Shown in pieces: positions 26,911 through 35,894 of a stretch of 64,000 nt of DNA; the first letter of the stretch is position 1, and every line of letters begins with the position of its first letter. A model generated the notes under the pieces. The model saw nothing but the letters and a program-made list of their open reading frames with translations, searched no databases and was not told the DNA's origin. Made by a program: the position numbers and the translations under genes. Location: positions 14,487 through 78,486 of the forward strand of contig CAZOBN010000002.1 in the NCBI GenBank assembly GCA_964577835.1. The letters run 5' to 3'. The stretch is from CAVVYA01 sp964577835 (lineage in GTDB: Bacteria; Pseudomonadota; Alphaproteobacteria; SMXQ01).

Positions 26911-27906
26911 CTATTGCTGGGGCAGCAGCACGACGCGGCCGACGGCGCGGCGCTCGCGCACATCGGCCATGGCGGCGCGGAATTCGCTGAGCGGATAGCG
27001 CGCATGCACGGTGGGCGCGATCTTGCCTGCCTGCCAGAAGCGGATGAGCTGGGTCCACAACGCCCGCACGCGCGGCGCGTGCAATTGGCGATTGTCGCCG
27101 GGCGACCAGCCGATATAGGTGCCCCAGTTGAAGCCGCCGACGCTGATATTTTTCAGCATCAGGATATTGGCGCCGACCTGCGGAATCGTGCCGGTGACAT
27201 AGCCGATGCTCACGACCATGCCGCCGTCGCCGAGGCAGCGCAGGCTCTCGTCGAACACCGCGCCGCCGAGCGGATCGAGCACCGCCTGCACGCCGCTGCC
27301 GGTGATGCGCAACACTTCGTCGCGAAACGGCAGCGCGCTGTCGAGCACCATGTCGGCGCCGCGTGCCTTCAGAAGTTCATGCTTGGCCGTGCCGGCGCGC
27401 GCGATCACCCGGGCGCCGAGCGCCCGGGCGATTTCCACCGCTGCGAGCCCGACGCCGCCGCCGGCACCCTGCACCAGCACCCAATCGCCGGGCTGAACCT
27501 TGGCGCGCCAGATCAGCGCGCCCGCGGCGGTGGGATAGCTCACCGCGAGCGCGATCGAGGCATGCAGGTCGAGCGGCTCGGGCAAAGGCATGACATGGAT
27601 GGCGTCCGCCACGACCTGCTCGGCCGAGCCGCCCCAATCGACCGGCGCGAACACGCGCATGCCTGGCTCGATGTCGGTGACGTCGCTCGCGACTTCGAGA
27701 ACGGTGCCGGCGACGTCGGTGCCCGGCGCGAAGGGCAGGGGCGGTTTGCGCTGATATTTGCCGGCGACCACGATCTGGGTCGAGAAGCTGACGCCCGCCG
27801 CCTCGACGCGGATGCGCACCGAGCCGGGGCGTAGCGCCGGTTCGGGTACCTCCCGCACGGTCAGTTCGTCGTAGTCACACCAATGATCGCAGACCAGCGC
27901 CCGCAT
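26911..27906 (-). CDS. Zinc-less MDR-family alcohol dehydrogenase / quinone oxidoreductase
   Basis: This 331-residue protein has the GroES-like N-terminal half (LRPGSVRIRVEAAGVSF, GTDVAGTVLEVAS) and the nucleotide motif VQGAGGGVGLAAVEIA near residues 145-160. The catalytic and structural zinc Cys clusters of classical alcohol dehydrogenases are absent, which fits the quinone reductase / enoyl reductase branch using NADPH. The region before its start (27907-28016) shows nothing else. Confidence 0.87.
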   Translation of the reverse strand: MRALVCDHWCDYDELTVREVPEPALRPGSVRIRVEAAGVSFSTQIVVAGKYQRKPPLPFAPGTDVAGTVLEVASDVTDIEPGMRVFAPVDWGGSAEQVVADAIHVMPLPEPLDLHASIALAVSYPTAAGALIWRAKVQPGDWVLVQGAGGGVGLAAVEIARALGARVIARAGTAKHELLKARGADMVLDSALPFRDEVLRITGSGVQAVLDPLGGAVFDESLRCLGDGGMVVSIGYVTGTIPQVGANILMLKNISVGGFNWGTYIGWSPGDNRQLHAPRVRALWTQLIRFWQAGKIAPTVHARYPLSEFRAAMADVRERRAVGRVVLLPQQ

Positions 27907-28016
27907 CGACTCGCCCCCATTCTCTTTATCGTTGTTCGCGCGCCTATCCTCACCACAGCCGAGCTTGCGTCAAGCGGCCCGTCTTCGATGAACGCGGATG
28001 CTGTGCTGCCGACAGG

Positions 28017-28688
28017 TTAGGCGGCGGCGCCGGGTGCGCTCAATCCGGCGAGCAAATCGCCGAACCGCTCGCTTTGCACCATGACATGACCGCGCAATCT
28101 TTGGCTGGCCAGATCTTCGTCACCGGCGAGAATGGCCGCGACGATCGCCTCGTGCTCGGCGAAGGAGGTCAGCATGCGGTTGCGCACGCGCAGTTGCAGG
28201 CGGCGATAGGAGGCGAGGCGGCGCTGCAGGGCGAGCGCCTGTTCGGCGACGAAGCCGTTCTGACTCGCGGCGTAGATCGCCTGATGGAAACGCTCGTTCT
28301 CATAGTAATAGGAGTCCGTATCGCCGCTGGTGACAGCGACGCGGCAGGCTTCGAGGGTGGCGGCGAGCGCCTCGCGGTCGGCCGGGCGCAGGCGGCGCGC
28401 GGCCTGGCGCGCGCAGAGCGCCTCGAGTTCGGCCATCAATTCGAACATCTCGATCAGGCGGCGGAAATCGGGGGCGCTGACGACCGCGCCGCGGCGGGGC
28501 CGCAGCTCGACCAGTCCGGATGCGGCAAGTGCTTGAAGGGCCTCCCGAATAGGCGTGCGCGACACGCCGAAGCGCTTGGCGAGCGAGGCTTCGTCCAGGC
28601 GCGCGTCGGGGGCGATGGCACCGGTCAGGATGTCGTTTTCGATCGCTGCCCGCAGCTCGGCGGAGATGTTGCCCAGCGGTTTGCTCAT
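28017..28688 (-). CDS. matR: GntR/FCD-family regulator of the malonate operon
   Basis: This 223-residue protein has a GntR winged helix (LAKRFGVSRTPIREALQAL, about 40-58) and an FCD ligand domain with Asp/His metal-type residues (ERFHQAIYAAS; FAEHEAIVAAI). It is divergent from a TRAP transporter plus malonyl-CoA genes, the setting of MatR in rhizobia. Start 28688 is chosen because an upstream Met (28706) overlaps the operator. The assignment as MatR rests on context. Confidence 0.78.
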   Translation of the reverse strand: MSKPLGNISAELRAAIENDILTGAIAPDARLDEASLAKRFGVSRTPIREALQALAASGLVELRPRRGAVVSAPDFRRLIEMFELMAELEALCARQAARRLRPADREALAATLEACRVAVTSGDTDSYYYENERFHQAIYAASQNGFVAEQALALQRRLASYRRLQLRVRNRMLTSFAEHEAIVAAILAGDEDLASQRLRGHVMVQSERFGDLLAGLSAPGAAA

Positions 28689-28696
28689 AGACACCT

Positions 28697-28728
28697 TCGT
28701 ATACATGATCGCATAGTCTTGTATACGA
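28697..28728. promoter_or_regulatory. Paired GTATAC operators for the GntR regulator
   Basis: TCGTATACA and TGTATACGA form perfect 9-base arms separated by 14 bases, and each arm carries its own GTATAC palindrome. TCTTGTATACGA in the right arm resembles the MatR operator described for Rhizobium. The site lies between the regulator and the TRAP gene, so it can control both. Confidence 0.7.
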
Positions 28729-28865
28729 GAAGCTTGACTCACCCCGCAACTGTGTAATTCTCGTTGCCAAGACAAGATCGCCATTTGGCCGGCTCGCTCT
28801 GGGACAAAAGCCGCGCTGGTTCAAAAAAGCCGAGAATCGAACGTTCAAAAACAGGGAGTGCCATC

Positions 28866-29864
28866 GTGCAACAGCTGATTGCGGCGCTTGCGGGCGCCAC
28901 CGTTCTCGCGTTCTCGGGGATTCCCGCGGACGCCCAGCAGATGACCCTCAAGGCATCGCATCAATTCCCCGGCGGCAAGGGCGACGTGCGCGACGAGATG
29001 GTGCAGATCATCGCGCGCGAGGTGGCCGCCGCCAAGGTCGGCATCGATATCCGGATTTTCCCGGGTGCCAGCCTGGTGAAGCCGTTCGATCAATGGGATG
29101 CCATGCTCAAGGGCCAGATCGACATGACGGCTCTGCCGCTCGATTACGCCTCGGGCCGCCACCCGCAGTTCGGTGCCACCCTGATGCCCGGCCTGGTGCA
29201 GAACCATGAGCGCGCCAAGCGCATCAACAACTCGCCCTTCATGCAGGACATCAAGAAGGTGATCGAGGACGGTGGCATCAAGGTGGTGGCCGATGCGTGG
29301 CTCGCGGGTGGCTTCGGTTCGAAGAGAAATTGCATCGTCGAGCCGAAGGACGCCAAGGGGCTGAAGGTGCGCTCGGCCGGTGCCACCTTTGCCGAGATGT
29401 GGGCCGGCGCCGGCGCCTCGCTCCTGTCGGTGCCGTCGAACGAGGTTTATAACGCGCTGCAGACCGGCGTCGCGGATGCGACCGACACGTCGAGCGGCAG
29501 CTTCGTCTCCTTCCGTCTTTATGAGCAAATCCAGTGCATCACCGCGCCGGGCGATAACGCCCTGTGGTTCATGTACGAGCCGGTGCTGATCTCCAAGGCC
29601 GTCTTCGACAAGATGAACGACAAGCAGAAGGCGGCGTTGATGTCGGCGGGCAAGAAGTCCGAGGAATATTTCAACGCCGAATCCAAGAAGCTCGACGATC
29701 AAATGGTCGAGGCCTTCAAGAAGGCCAATGTCAAGGTCACCACGATGACCGATGCGCAATTCAAGATGTGGCGCGACGTTGCCAGCCGGACCTCCTACAA
29801 GACTTTCTCCGACAAGGTGCCCGGCGGAAAGGCCCTGATCGACAAGGCTCTGGTGGTTCAGTAG
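28866..29864 (+). CDS. TRAP transporter substrate-binding protein, DctP family
   Basis: This 332-residue secreted protein begins with a signal peptide (LIAALAGATVLAFSGIPADAQ) and then MTLKASHQFPGGKGD, the standard DctP opening. The ligand-pocket Arg region is present as GLKVRSAGATFAEMW. GTG 28866 behind AGGGAG is chosen; upstream in-frame codons lack a signal peptide. The small and large TRAP permease genes follow, and the substrate is probably malonate or a related C3-C4 dicarboxylate. Confidence 0.88.
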   Translation: MQQLIAALAGATVLAFSGIPADAQQMTLKASHQFPGGKGDVRDEMVQIIAREVAAAKVGIDIRIFPGASLVKPFDQWDAMLKGQIDMTALPLDYASGRHPQFGATLMPGLVQNHERAKRINNSPFMQDIKKVIEDGGIKVVADAWLAGGFGSKRNCIVEPKDAKGLKVRSAGATFAEMWAGAGASLLSVPSNEVYNALQTGVADATDTSSGSFVSFRLYEQIQCITAPGDNALWFMYEPVLISKAVFDKMNDKQKAALMSAGKKSEEYFNAESKKLDDQMVEAFKKANVKVTTMTDAQFKMWRDVASRTSYKTFSDKVPGGKALIDKALVVQ

Positions 29865-29879
29865 GCCGGACAGCCGAAC

Positions 29880-30407
29880 ATGACGCGTTTTGTCGCGGCG
29901 GTGCGTCTGCTCTCGCGGATGAGCGGAGTGGCGGCCATTCTGCTCATCCTCGCGGCGCTGGTGGTCATCTGCCAGATGATCTTCGTGCGCGAGGTCCTCA
30001 ATCAATCTTCGATCTGGCAGACCGAGTTCGTTACCTTCGCATTGATCGCCGCCACCTTCATCGGCGCGCCTTACGTGCTGCTCACCAAGGGACACGTGAA
30101 TGTCGATCTGGTGCCCCTGCTGGTCGGACACAAGACGCGGGTCTTCCTGGCGCTGCTCGCGGCCCTGCTCGCGCTCGGCTTCTGCCTCGTGGTGCTGTGG
30201 AACTCGGCCTATTGGTGGCACGACGCCTTCGAGAAAGGCTATCTGACCAGCTCCATGTGGCGCGCCCGCCTGTGGATTCCCTACCTCTCCATGCCGGTCG
30301 GCATGGGGCTGCTCTCTTTGCAATATGTCGCGGACATATGGGCGCTCTTGGCCGGCCGCGACATGCCGTTCGGTCTCAAGCCGGAGAATCGCTATGACCC
30401 CACTTGA
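29880..30407 (+). CDS. TRAP transporter small permease, DctQ family
   Basis: This 175-residue protein has four hydrophobic helices and the DctQ pattern IWQTEFVTFALIAATFIGAPYVLLTKGHVNVDL. It sits 15 bases after the binding-protein gene and overlaps the large permease by 14 bases. Confidence 0.88.
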   Translation: MTRFVAAVRLLSRMSGVAAILLILAALVVICQMIFVREVLNQSSIWQTEFVTFALIAATFIGAPYVLLTKGHVNVDLVPLLVGHKTRVFLALLAALLALGFCLVVLWNSAYWWHDAFEKGYLTSSMWRARLWIPYLSMPVGMGLLSLQYVADIWALLAGRDMPFGLKPENRYDPT

Positions 30408-31713
30408 GATCGGCCTGCTGATCTGCGTGGCGACGCTTATCGTGCTCGCCACGGGCATTCCCATCGCGTTCGGCCTCGGCGTCGTGGCGCTCGGCTTCCT
30501 GATCCTGTTCGACGGCTGGCGCAGCGTGCATTACTTGGCCCAGACCCTGTTCTCCGGGCTCGACGACTTCACCCTCGTCTCGATCCCGATGTTCGTCATC
30601 ATGGGCGCGGCGGTGGCCTCGTCGAAAGCGGGAGGCGATCTCTACGAGGTGCTGAACCGCTGGCTGCACAAGGTTCCCGGTTCGCTGGTGATTTCAAATA
30701 TCGGCGCTTGCGCGGTGTTCGGAGCGCTCACCGGTTCGTCGCCGGCGACCGCCGCCGCGATCGGCAAGATGGGTATCCCGGAGATGCGCCGGCGCGGCTA
30801 TCCCGCCGACCTTGCCACCGGCGCCATCGCGGCGGGCGGCACGCTCGGCATTCTGATTCCGCCGAGCTTGACCATGATCCTCTATGGCATCGCCTCGGAA
30901 ACCTCGATCGGCCGATTGTTCCTGGCGGGCGTGTTTCCCGGGCTGCTTCTCACGGCCCTCTTCATGCTGTGGGCCTTTTATATCACCTGGCGGCGCGGCA
31001 CGAAGCTGATCGACAGCGGGCGCATCTATTCCCTCAAGGAAAAGCTCGAGCTGATGCCGAAGGTCATCCCTTTGGTGATTGTCATAATCGGCGTGGTGTA
31101 TGCGCTCTACGGCGGCATCGCCACGCCGTCCGAAGCGGCCGGTGTCGGCGCGCTACTCTGCCTGGTCATGGTGACGCTGATCTACCGCATGTGGGATGTC
31201 CGCAAGCTGTGGGAAATCCTGAGCGACGGCATGCGCGAATCGGGCATGCTGCTGATGATCATCGCGACCTCGATCCTGTTCGGCTACATGATGTCGAGCC
31301 TCTATGTCACCCAATCGGTCGCCCAGTGGATCGGGGATCTCGACGTCAACCGCTGGGTGCTGATGTTCTATCTCAACCTGCTTCTGCTGGTCGCCGGCTG
31401 CTTCCTGCCGCCCGCCGTGATCATCCTGATGACCACCCCGATCGTCGCGCCGATCATTCTCAACGCCGGCTTCGATCCGATCTGGTTCGGCGTCGTCCTG
31501 ACCATCAATATGGAACTGGGCCTGATCACGCCGCCGGTCGGGCTCAATCTGTTCGTCATCAACGGCATCGTGCCCGATGTCCGGCTGCCGGTGATTTTGC
31601 GCGGCGCCCTGCCGTTCGGCCTCTGCATGGCGGTGGCAATTGTCATCTTGTGCATCTTCCCCGAAATCGCCACATGGTTGCCAGATAGATTGATGGGGCC
31701 TGTGCAGAGATGA
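30394..31713 (+). CDS. TRAP transporter large permease, DctM family
   Basis: This 439-residue protein has about 12 helices and the family segments DFTLVSIPMFVIMGAAVASS and AAIGKMGIPEMRRRGYP, then GTLGILIPPSLTMILYG. It starts inside the dctQ-like gene (ATG 30394) and its stop overlaps the decarboxylase start (ATGA), so the transporter is coupled to malonate metabolism. Confidence 0.9.
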   Translation: MTPLEIGLLICVATLIVLATGIPIAFGLGVVALGFLILFDGWRSVHYLAQTLFSGLDDFTLVSIPMFVIMGAAVASSKAGGDLYEVLNRWLHKVPGSLVISNIGACAVFGALTGSSPATAAAIGKMGIPEMRRRGYPADLATGAIAAGGTLGILIPPSLTMILYGIASETSIGRLFLAGVFPGLLLTALFMLWAFYITWRRGTKLIDSGRIYSLKEKLELMPKVIPLVIVIIGVVYALYGGIATPSEAAGVGALLCLVMVTLIYRMWDVRKLWEILSDGMRESGMLLMIIATSILFGYMMSSLYVTQSVAQWIGDLDVNRWVLMFYLNLLLLVAGCFLPPAVIILMTTPIVAPIILNAGFDPIWFGVVLTINMELGLITPPVGLNLFVINGIVPDVRLPVILRGALPFGLCMAVAIVILCIFPEIATWLPDRLMGPVQR

Positions 31714-33089
31714 ACCTGTCGTTTTTCGGCAGTTGGTTGCATGGCGTCGCGAAGCGGGGTCTAGCCCTCGCCGGCCAATCTCGCAGTGACGACGCCAAGC
31801 AGGACGACCCGGAGAGCCTGATCGGGCTCTGCGAGGCGCTGTTGTCGTCGCGCGGCGAGGCGTCGGGAGCGGCCATGGCCGACCAAATCCTCGCGGCGTG
31901 GCAGGCATTGGCCCCGGACCAACGGCGCGCCTTCCTGATCGCGCTTGCCGAGCGCTTCGGTCCCGACCAGGCCCGTCTCGATGCCGCCGTGCAGGCCTAC
32001 AAGGAACGGCCGGACGATCTCGCCGTCTTAACCGATCTCCATGAGGCGGCCGAGCCGCGCCGCCAGGAGCTGATCCGCCGCGTCAATCTGGCGCCGGGCG
32101 GCACCGAGGCCCTGGTGCTGATGCGCGAGGACCTGCTGCGCCATAAGAAATCCTCGCCGGCGCTGCGCGCGCTCGATGCCGATTTTGTGCATCTGTTTTC
32201 GTCGTGGTTCAATCGCGGATTCCTCATGCTGCACCGGATCGATTGGGCGACGCCCGCTTCGATCCTCGAGAAGATCATCCGCTACGAGGCGATTCACGCC
32301 ATCAACGATTGGGACGAGCTGCGCCGCCGGCTGCAGCCGCCCGACCGGCGCTGCTTCGGCTTCTTCCATCCGCAACTCATCGACGATCCGCTGATCTTCG
32401 TCGAAGTGGCGCTGATGAACGAAATTCCCGACGCGGTCGCCAGCGTGCTCGACCCGGACCGGGCGCCGATGCCGGCATCCGACGCCACCACGGCGGTATT
32501 TTATTCCCTGTCGAAGTGCCAAGTCGGCTTGCAGGGCATCTCGTTCGGCAATTTCCTGATCAAGCAGGTGGTCGAGGACCTCCAGCGCGAACTGCCCAGG
32601 CTTTCCACTTTCGTCACCCTGTCGCCGGTGCCGGGTTTCGCGGCTTGGCTCGACCGCGAGCGCGCCGACGAGGACTCGACGGTGCTGAGCACCGAGGATA
32701 AGGCGGCGCTCGCCGCGCTCGATACCGCCGGCTGGCACGAGGACGAGGCCACGCGCGAAACCGTGCGGCGGCCGCTGCTCGCCGCCGCCGCCTATTATTT
32801 CCTCAAGGCGCGCGCGCCGTCGGGACGCCACCTGAATTCCGTGGCGCGCTTCCACCTCGGCAATGGCGCGCGGTTGCAGCGGCTGAATTTCCTCGCCGAT
32901 CCGTCGCCCAACGGGCTGCGCCAGTCCCATGGTTTGATGGTCAATTATCTCTACAAACTCGGCGATATCGAGCAGAACCACGAACTGTTCCTGTCCAAGG
33001 GGGAGGTCGTGACGACGGCGGAGGTTCGCAGGGAACTGGCTTCCGAAGAGCCGCCGTTCAGCATCAAGGCCATCCGCCAACGCTTCTAG
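31710..33089 (+). CDS. matA: Malonyl-CoA decarboxylase
   Basis: This 459-residue protein has a helical N-terminal domain and the catalytic domain with GISFGNFLIKQVVEDL, whose Ser matches the active-site Ser of the family, and the His-containing VARFHLGNGARLQRLNFLAD near the C-terminus. It converts malonyl-CoA to acetyl-CoA and CO2. The start overlaps the permease stop, and the synthetase follows eight bases later, giving the complete route malonate to acetyl-CoA. Confidence 0.92.
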   Translation: MNLSFFGSWLHGVAKRGLALAGQSRSDDAKQDDPESLIGLCEALLSSRGEASGAAMADQILAAWQALAPDQRRAFLIALAERFGPDQARLDAAVQAYKERPDDLAVLTDLHEAAEPRRQELIRRVNLAPGGTEALVLMREDLLRHKKSSPALRALDADFVHLFSSWFNRGFLMLHRIDWATPASILEKIIRYEAIHAINDWDELRRRLQPPDRRCFGFFHPQLIDDPLIFVEVALMNEIPDAVASVLDPDRAPMPASDATTAVFYSLSKCQVGLQGISFGNFLIKQVVEDLQRELPRLSTFVTLSPVPGFAAWLDRERADEDSTVLSTEDKAALAALDTAGWHEDEATRETVRRPLLAAAAYYFLKARAPSGRHLNSVARFHLGNGARLQRLNFLADPSPNGLRQSHGLMVNYLYKLGDIEQNHELFLSKGEVVTTAEVRRELASEEPPFSIKAIRQRF

Positions 33090-33096
33090 AGTTGCG

Positions 33097-34608
33097 ATGA
33101 GCAATCATCTCTTCGATCTGATCCGCGCCCAAATGCCGTCCGCCGAACGCACGCTGATCGAAACCAGCGACGGTCGTCGCTTCAGCTATGGCGATGCACT
33201 CGATCTTTCCGCCCGCATGGCGAACGCGCTGGTTGCGTTGGGCGTGGTGCCCGGCGACCGGGTCGCGGTCCAGGCGGAGAAGAGTCCCGAAGCCATCATT
33301 CTCTATCTCGCCTGCCTGCGCGCCGGCGCCATCTATCTGCCATTGAACACCGCCTATACCCTGGCCGAGCTCGACTACTTCATCGGCGACGCGGAGCCGC
33401 GCCTGTTCGTTTGCGCGCCGGCCAAGGTATCGGCGCTGCTGACGCTCGCAGGGAAGCATGGCGTCGCCCTCGCCACGCTCGGCGGCGCTGGCGACGGATC
33501 GCTGATGGATGCCGCGCGCCAAGGGGGAGCCGCGTTCGCCGAGGCGGCACGCGGCCCCGACGACCTCGCCTCGATCCTTTATACCTCCGGCACCACCGGG
33601 CGTTCTAAGGGTGCCATGATCTCGCATGACAATCTGGCGTCGAACGCGGCGGCGCTGGCGAAGGCGTGGCGCTTCGGCCAGGACGACGTGCTGCTGCACG
33701 CGCTGCCGATCTTCCATACCCATGGTCTGTTCGTGGCGACCAATGTCACCTTGATGGCCGGCTCGTCGATGATCTTCTGCAAGTTCGATTGCGACGAGCT
33801 TTTGCGCCTGATGCCGCGCGCCACCGTGATGATGGGCGTGCCGACCTTCTATGTCCGCCTGCTGCAGCACCCGGGTCTGACGCGCCAGGCCATCGTCCAT
33901 ATGCGGCTGTTCGTCTCCGGCTCGGCGCCGCTGCTGGCCGAAACCCACGCCGCCTGGGAACAGCGCACCGGTCATCGCATCCTGGAACGCTACGGCATGA
34001 CCGAGACCAACATGAATACGTCCAACCCCTACGACGGCCCGCGCAAGCCGGGCACCGTGGGGCCGCCGTTGCCGGGCGTGCAACTGCGCATCGCCGATCC
34101 GGAAACCGGCAAGCCGCTACCCCAGGGAGCGATCGGCATGATCGAGCTCAAGGGCCCCAACATCTTCCATGGCTATTGGCGCATGCCGGACAAGACGCGC
34201 GCCGAATTCCGCGCCGACGGCTTCTTCATCACCGGCGATCTCGGCCGGATCGACGAGGACGGCTACGTGCGGATCGTCGGACGCGACAAGGACCTGGTGA
34301 TTTCCGGCGGCTTCAACGTCTATCCGAAGGAGGTCGAGGACGCCATCGACAGCCTGCCCGGCGTCGTCGAATCGGCGGTGATCGGCGTGCCACATCCGGA
34401 TTTCGGCGAAGGCGTCACGGCGCTGGTGGTGCGCGAATCGGAGGCGGCGATCGACGAGCGCGCGGTGATCGGCGCGCTCGCCGAGCGGCTGGCGAAATAC
34501 AAGCAACCGAAGCGCGTGCTGTTCGTCGACGAGCTGCCGCGCAACACCATGGGCAAGGTGCAGAAGAACCTGCTGCGCGAAAGCCATGCGGGCCTCTATT
34601 CCCGCTGA
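33097..34608 (+). CDS. matB: Malonyl-CoA synthetase
   Basis: This 503-residue AMP-forming ligase has the P-loop LYTSGTTGRSKGAMISH (near 165), RYGMTETNMNTSNPYDGPRK (near 300), GDLGRIDEDGY and the C-terminal catalytic Lys in RNTMGKVQKNLLR. The TETNMNTSNPY segment is typical of malonyl-CoA synthetases. It makes malonyl-CoA from malonate, ATP and CoA. It is the last gene of the malonate operon. Confidence 0.9.
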   Translation: MSNHLFDLIRAQMPSAERTLIETSDGRRFSYGDALDLSARMANALVALGVVPGDRVAVQAEKSPEAIILYLACLRAGAIYLPLNTAYTLAELDYFIGDAEPRLFVCAPAKVSALLTLAGKHGVALATLGGAGDGSLMDAARQGGAAFAEAARGPDDLASILYTSGTTGRSKGAMISHDNLASNAAALAKAWRFGQDDVLLHALPIFHTHGLFVATNVTLMAGSSMIFCKFDCDELLRLMPRATVMMGVPTFYVRLLQHPGLTRQAIVHMRLFVSGSAPLLAETHAAWEQRTGHRILERYGMTETNMNTSNPYDGPRKPGTVGPPLPGVQLRIADPETGKPLPQGAIGMIELKGPNIFHGYWRMPDKTRAEFRADGFFITGDLGRIDEDGYVRIVGRDKDLVISGGFNVYPKEVEDAIDSLPGVVESAVIGVPHPDFGEGVTALVVRESEAAIDERAVIGALAERLAKYKQPKRVLFVDELPRNTMGKVQKNLLRESHAGLYSR

Positions 34609-34670
34609 CGGCGTTCCCACGCGCCGCGCTGCCCGAAAGCCTTTGTGTTTGCTCGTTTTTTAAACAGCCA

Positions 34671-34699
34671 TTGAAATGCGCCGGTTCTCGGTGTAATTC
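34671..34699 (+). promoter_or_regulatory. Putative sigma-70-type promoter before the first Bug gene
   Basis: TTGAAA and TAATTC are separated by 17 bases, about 58 bases before the start codon. Both hexamers are imperfect, and the call rests on spacing and position only. Confidence 0.3.
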
Positions 34700-34756
34700 G
34701 CTCTTCATCAAATTCGTAAATATTTTCCACTATATGATAAATTACAGGAGGAATTC

Positions 34757-35788
34757 ATGAAGGCGATTCGGTCGCGTTCGCTGTTCAGCGTGCTCGCGGG
34801 TCTAGCGGTCGCCACGATGGCGAGCCAGCCGGCGCACGCGGCCTACCAGAAGGACGATCGCATCAATCTGATCGTCGGCTACGAGGCTGGCGGCGGCTAC
34901 GACATCTACGCGCGCTTTCTCGCGCCCTATCTCACGAAGCATCTGCCGAACAATCCGCGCATCATTGTGCAGAACATGCCGGGCGCGGGCAGCCTGAAAG
35001 CCGCCAACTACCTCTACAACGTGGCGGCCAAGGACGGCACGGTGATCGGCACCATCGGCCAAGGCGTGCCGCAGATGGAAATCCTCGCTCAGCCGGGCAT
35101 CCAGTTCGAGGCCGACAAGTTCAATTGGATCGGCCGTATTTCCGACGTGCGCAGCCTGATCGGCGTATGGCATCAGGCGCCGGTGAAGACCATCGAGGAG
35201 GCAAAATCCAAGGAAGTCACCATCGCCATCGGCGGCCCGATCTCCGGCTCGACGCTCTATGTCATGTTCCTCAACGCGCTGACTGGCACAAAGCTGCGCG
35301 GCATCGCGGGCTACGGCTCGCGCGAGGCGATGCTCGCCATGGAGCGCGGCGAGATCGACGGCTCGTCCAGCATCCTGTGGTCCAACCTGGCATCCGGTTA
35401 TCCGAGCTGGATCACGGAAAAGAAGATCAATATCCTGGTGCAGATCGGATCGGAGCGCGATCCGAACATGAAGGACGTGCCGTTGTTCTCCGAACTCGCC
35501 GCCAATCCGCAGGACAAACAGATCCTCGAGGCCATCGCCTCGTCCGACATCATCGGCCGTTCGCTGCTCGCTCCGCCGTCGGTGCCGCAGGACCGCGTCG
35601 ACGCGCTCCGCGCCGCGATGAGCGCGGCGCTCAAGGATCCGGAGGCGCTGGCCGCCGCGCAGAAGATGAAGGTCGACATCGGCCCGATGGATGGTGTCGC
35701 GCTGCAGAAACTGGTGCGGGACACCAGCCGCCTGCCGCCCGACATCGTCACCAAGATCCGCGCCATCCTCGACGCCAACAAGAAATAG
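34757..35788 (+). CDS. Bug/TctC-family periplasmic binding protein (1 of 5)
   Basis: This 343-residue protein begins with a signal peptide ending PAHA and then the family opening DRINLIVGYEAGGGYDIYARFLA, followed by IIVQNMPGAGSLKAANYLYN. Bug/TctC proteins bind carboxylates and amides and normally feed a TctA-TctB carrier, which is absent here. AGGAGG precedes the ATG. A bicupin gene follows, an arrangement repeated at 39.7-43 kb. Confidence 0.88.
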   Translation: MKAIRSRSLFSVLAGLAVATMASQPAHAAYQKDDRINLIVGYEAGGGYDIYARFLAPYLTKHLPNNPRIIVQNMPGAGSLKAANYLYNVAAKDGTVIGTIGQGVPQMEILAQPGIQFEADKFNWIGRISDVRSLIGVWHQAPVKTIEEAKSKEVTIAIGGPISGSTLYVMFLNALTGTKLRGIAGYGSREAMLAMERGEIDGSSSILWSNLASGYPSWITEKKINILVQIGSERDPNMKDVPLFSELAANPQDKQILEAIASSDIIGRSLLAPPSVPQDRVDALRAAMSAALKDPEALAAAQKMKVDIGPMDGVALQKLVRDTSRLPPDIVTKIRAILDANKK

Positions 35789-35790
35789 CG

Positions 35791-35835
35791 AAAGCCGGAG
35801 CTCTCGCCCGTGAAAGCGGGCAGGGCGCCGGCTTT
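35791..35835. terminator. Two-stem hairpin after the Bug gene
   Basis: AAAGCCGG pairs with CCGGCTTT and encloses a second stem (GCCCG with CGGGC). It starts just after the stop codon. It lacks a long U-run, so termination is only possible, not certain; it could attenuate expression into the cupin gene. Confidence 0.35.
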
Positions 35836-35894
35836 GAGTTGTGCGGCGCCGCGAGCCGCGCCGCCGAGCCATTTTTCAGTAAGAAGGAGTTTCC

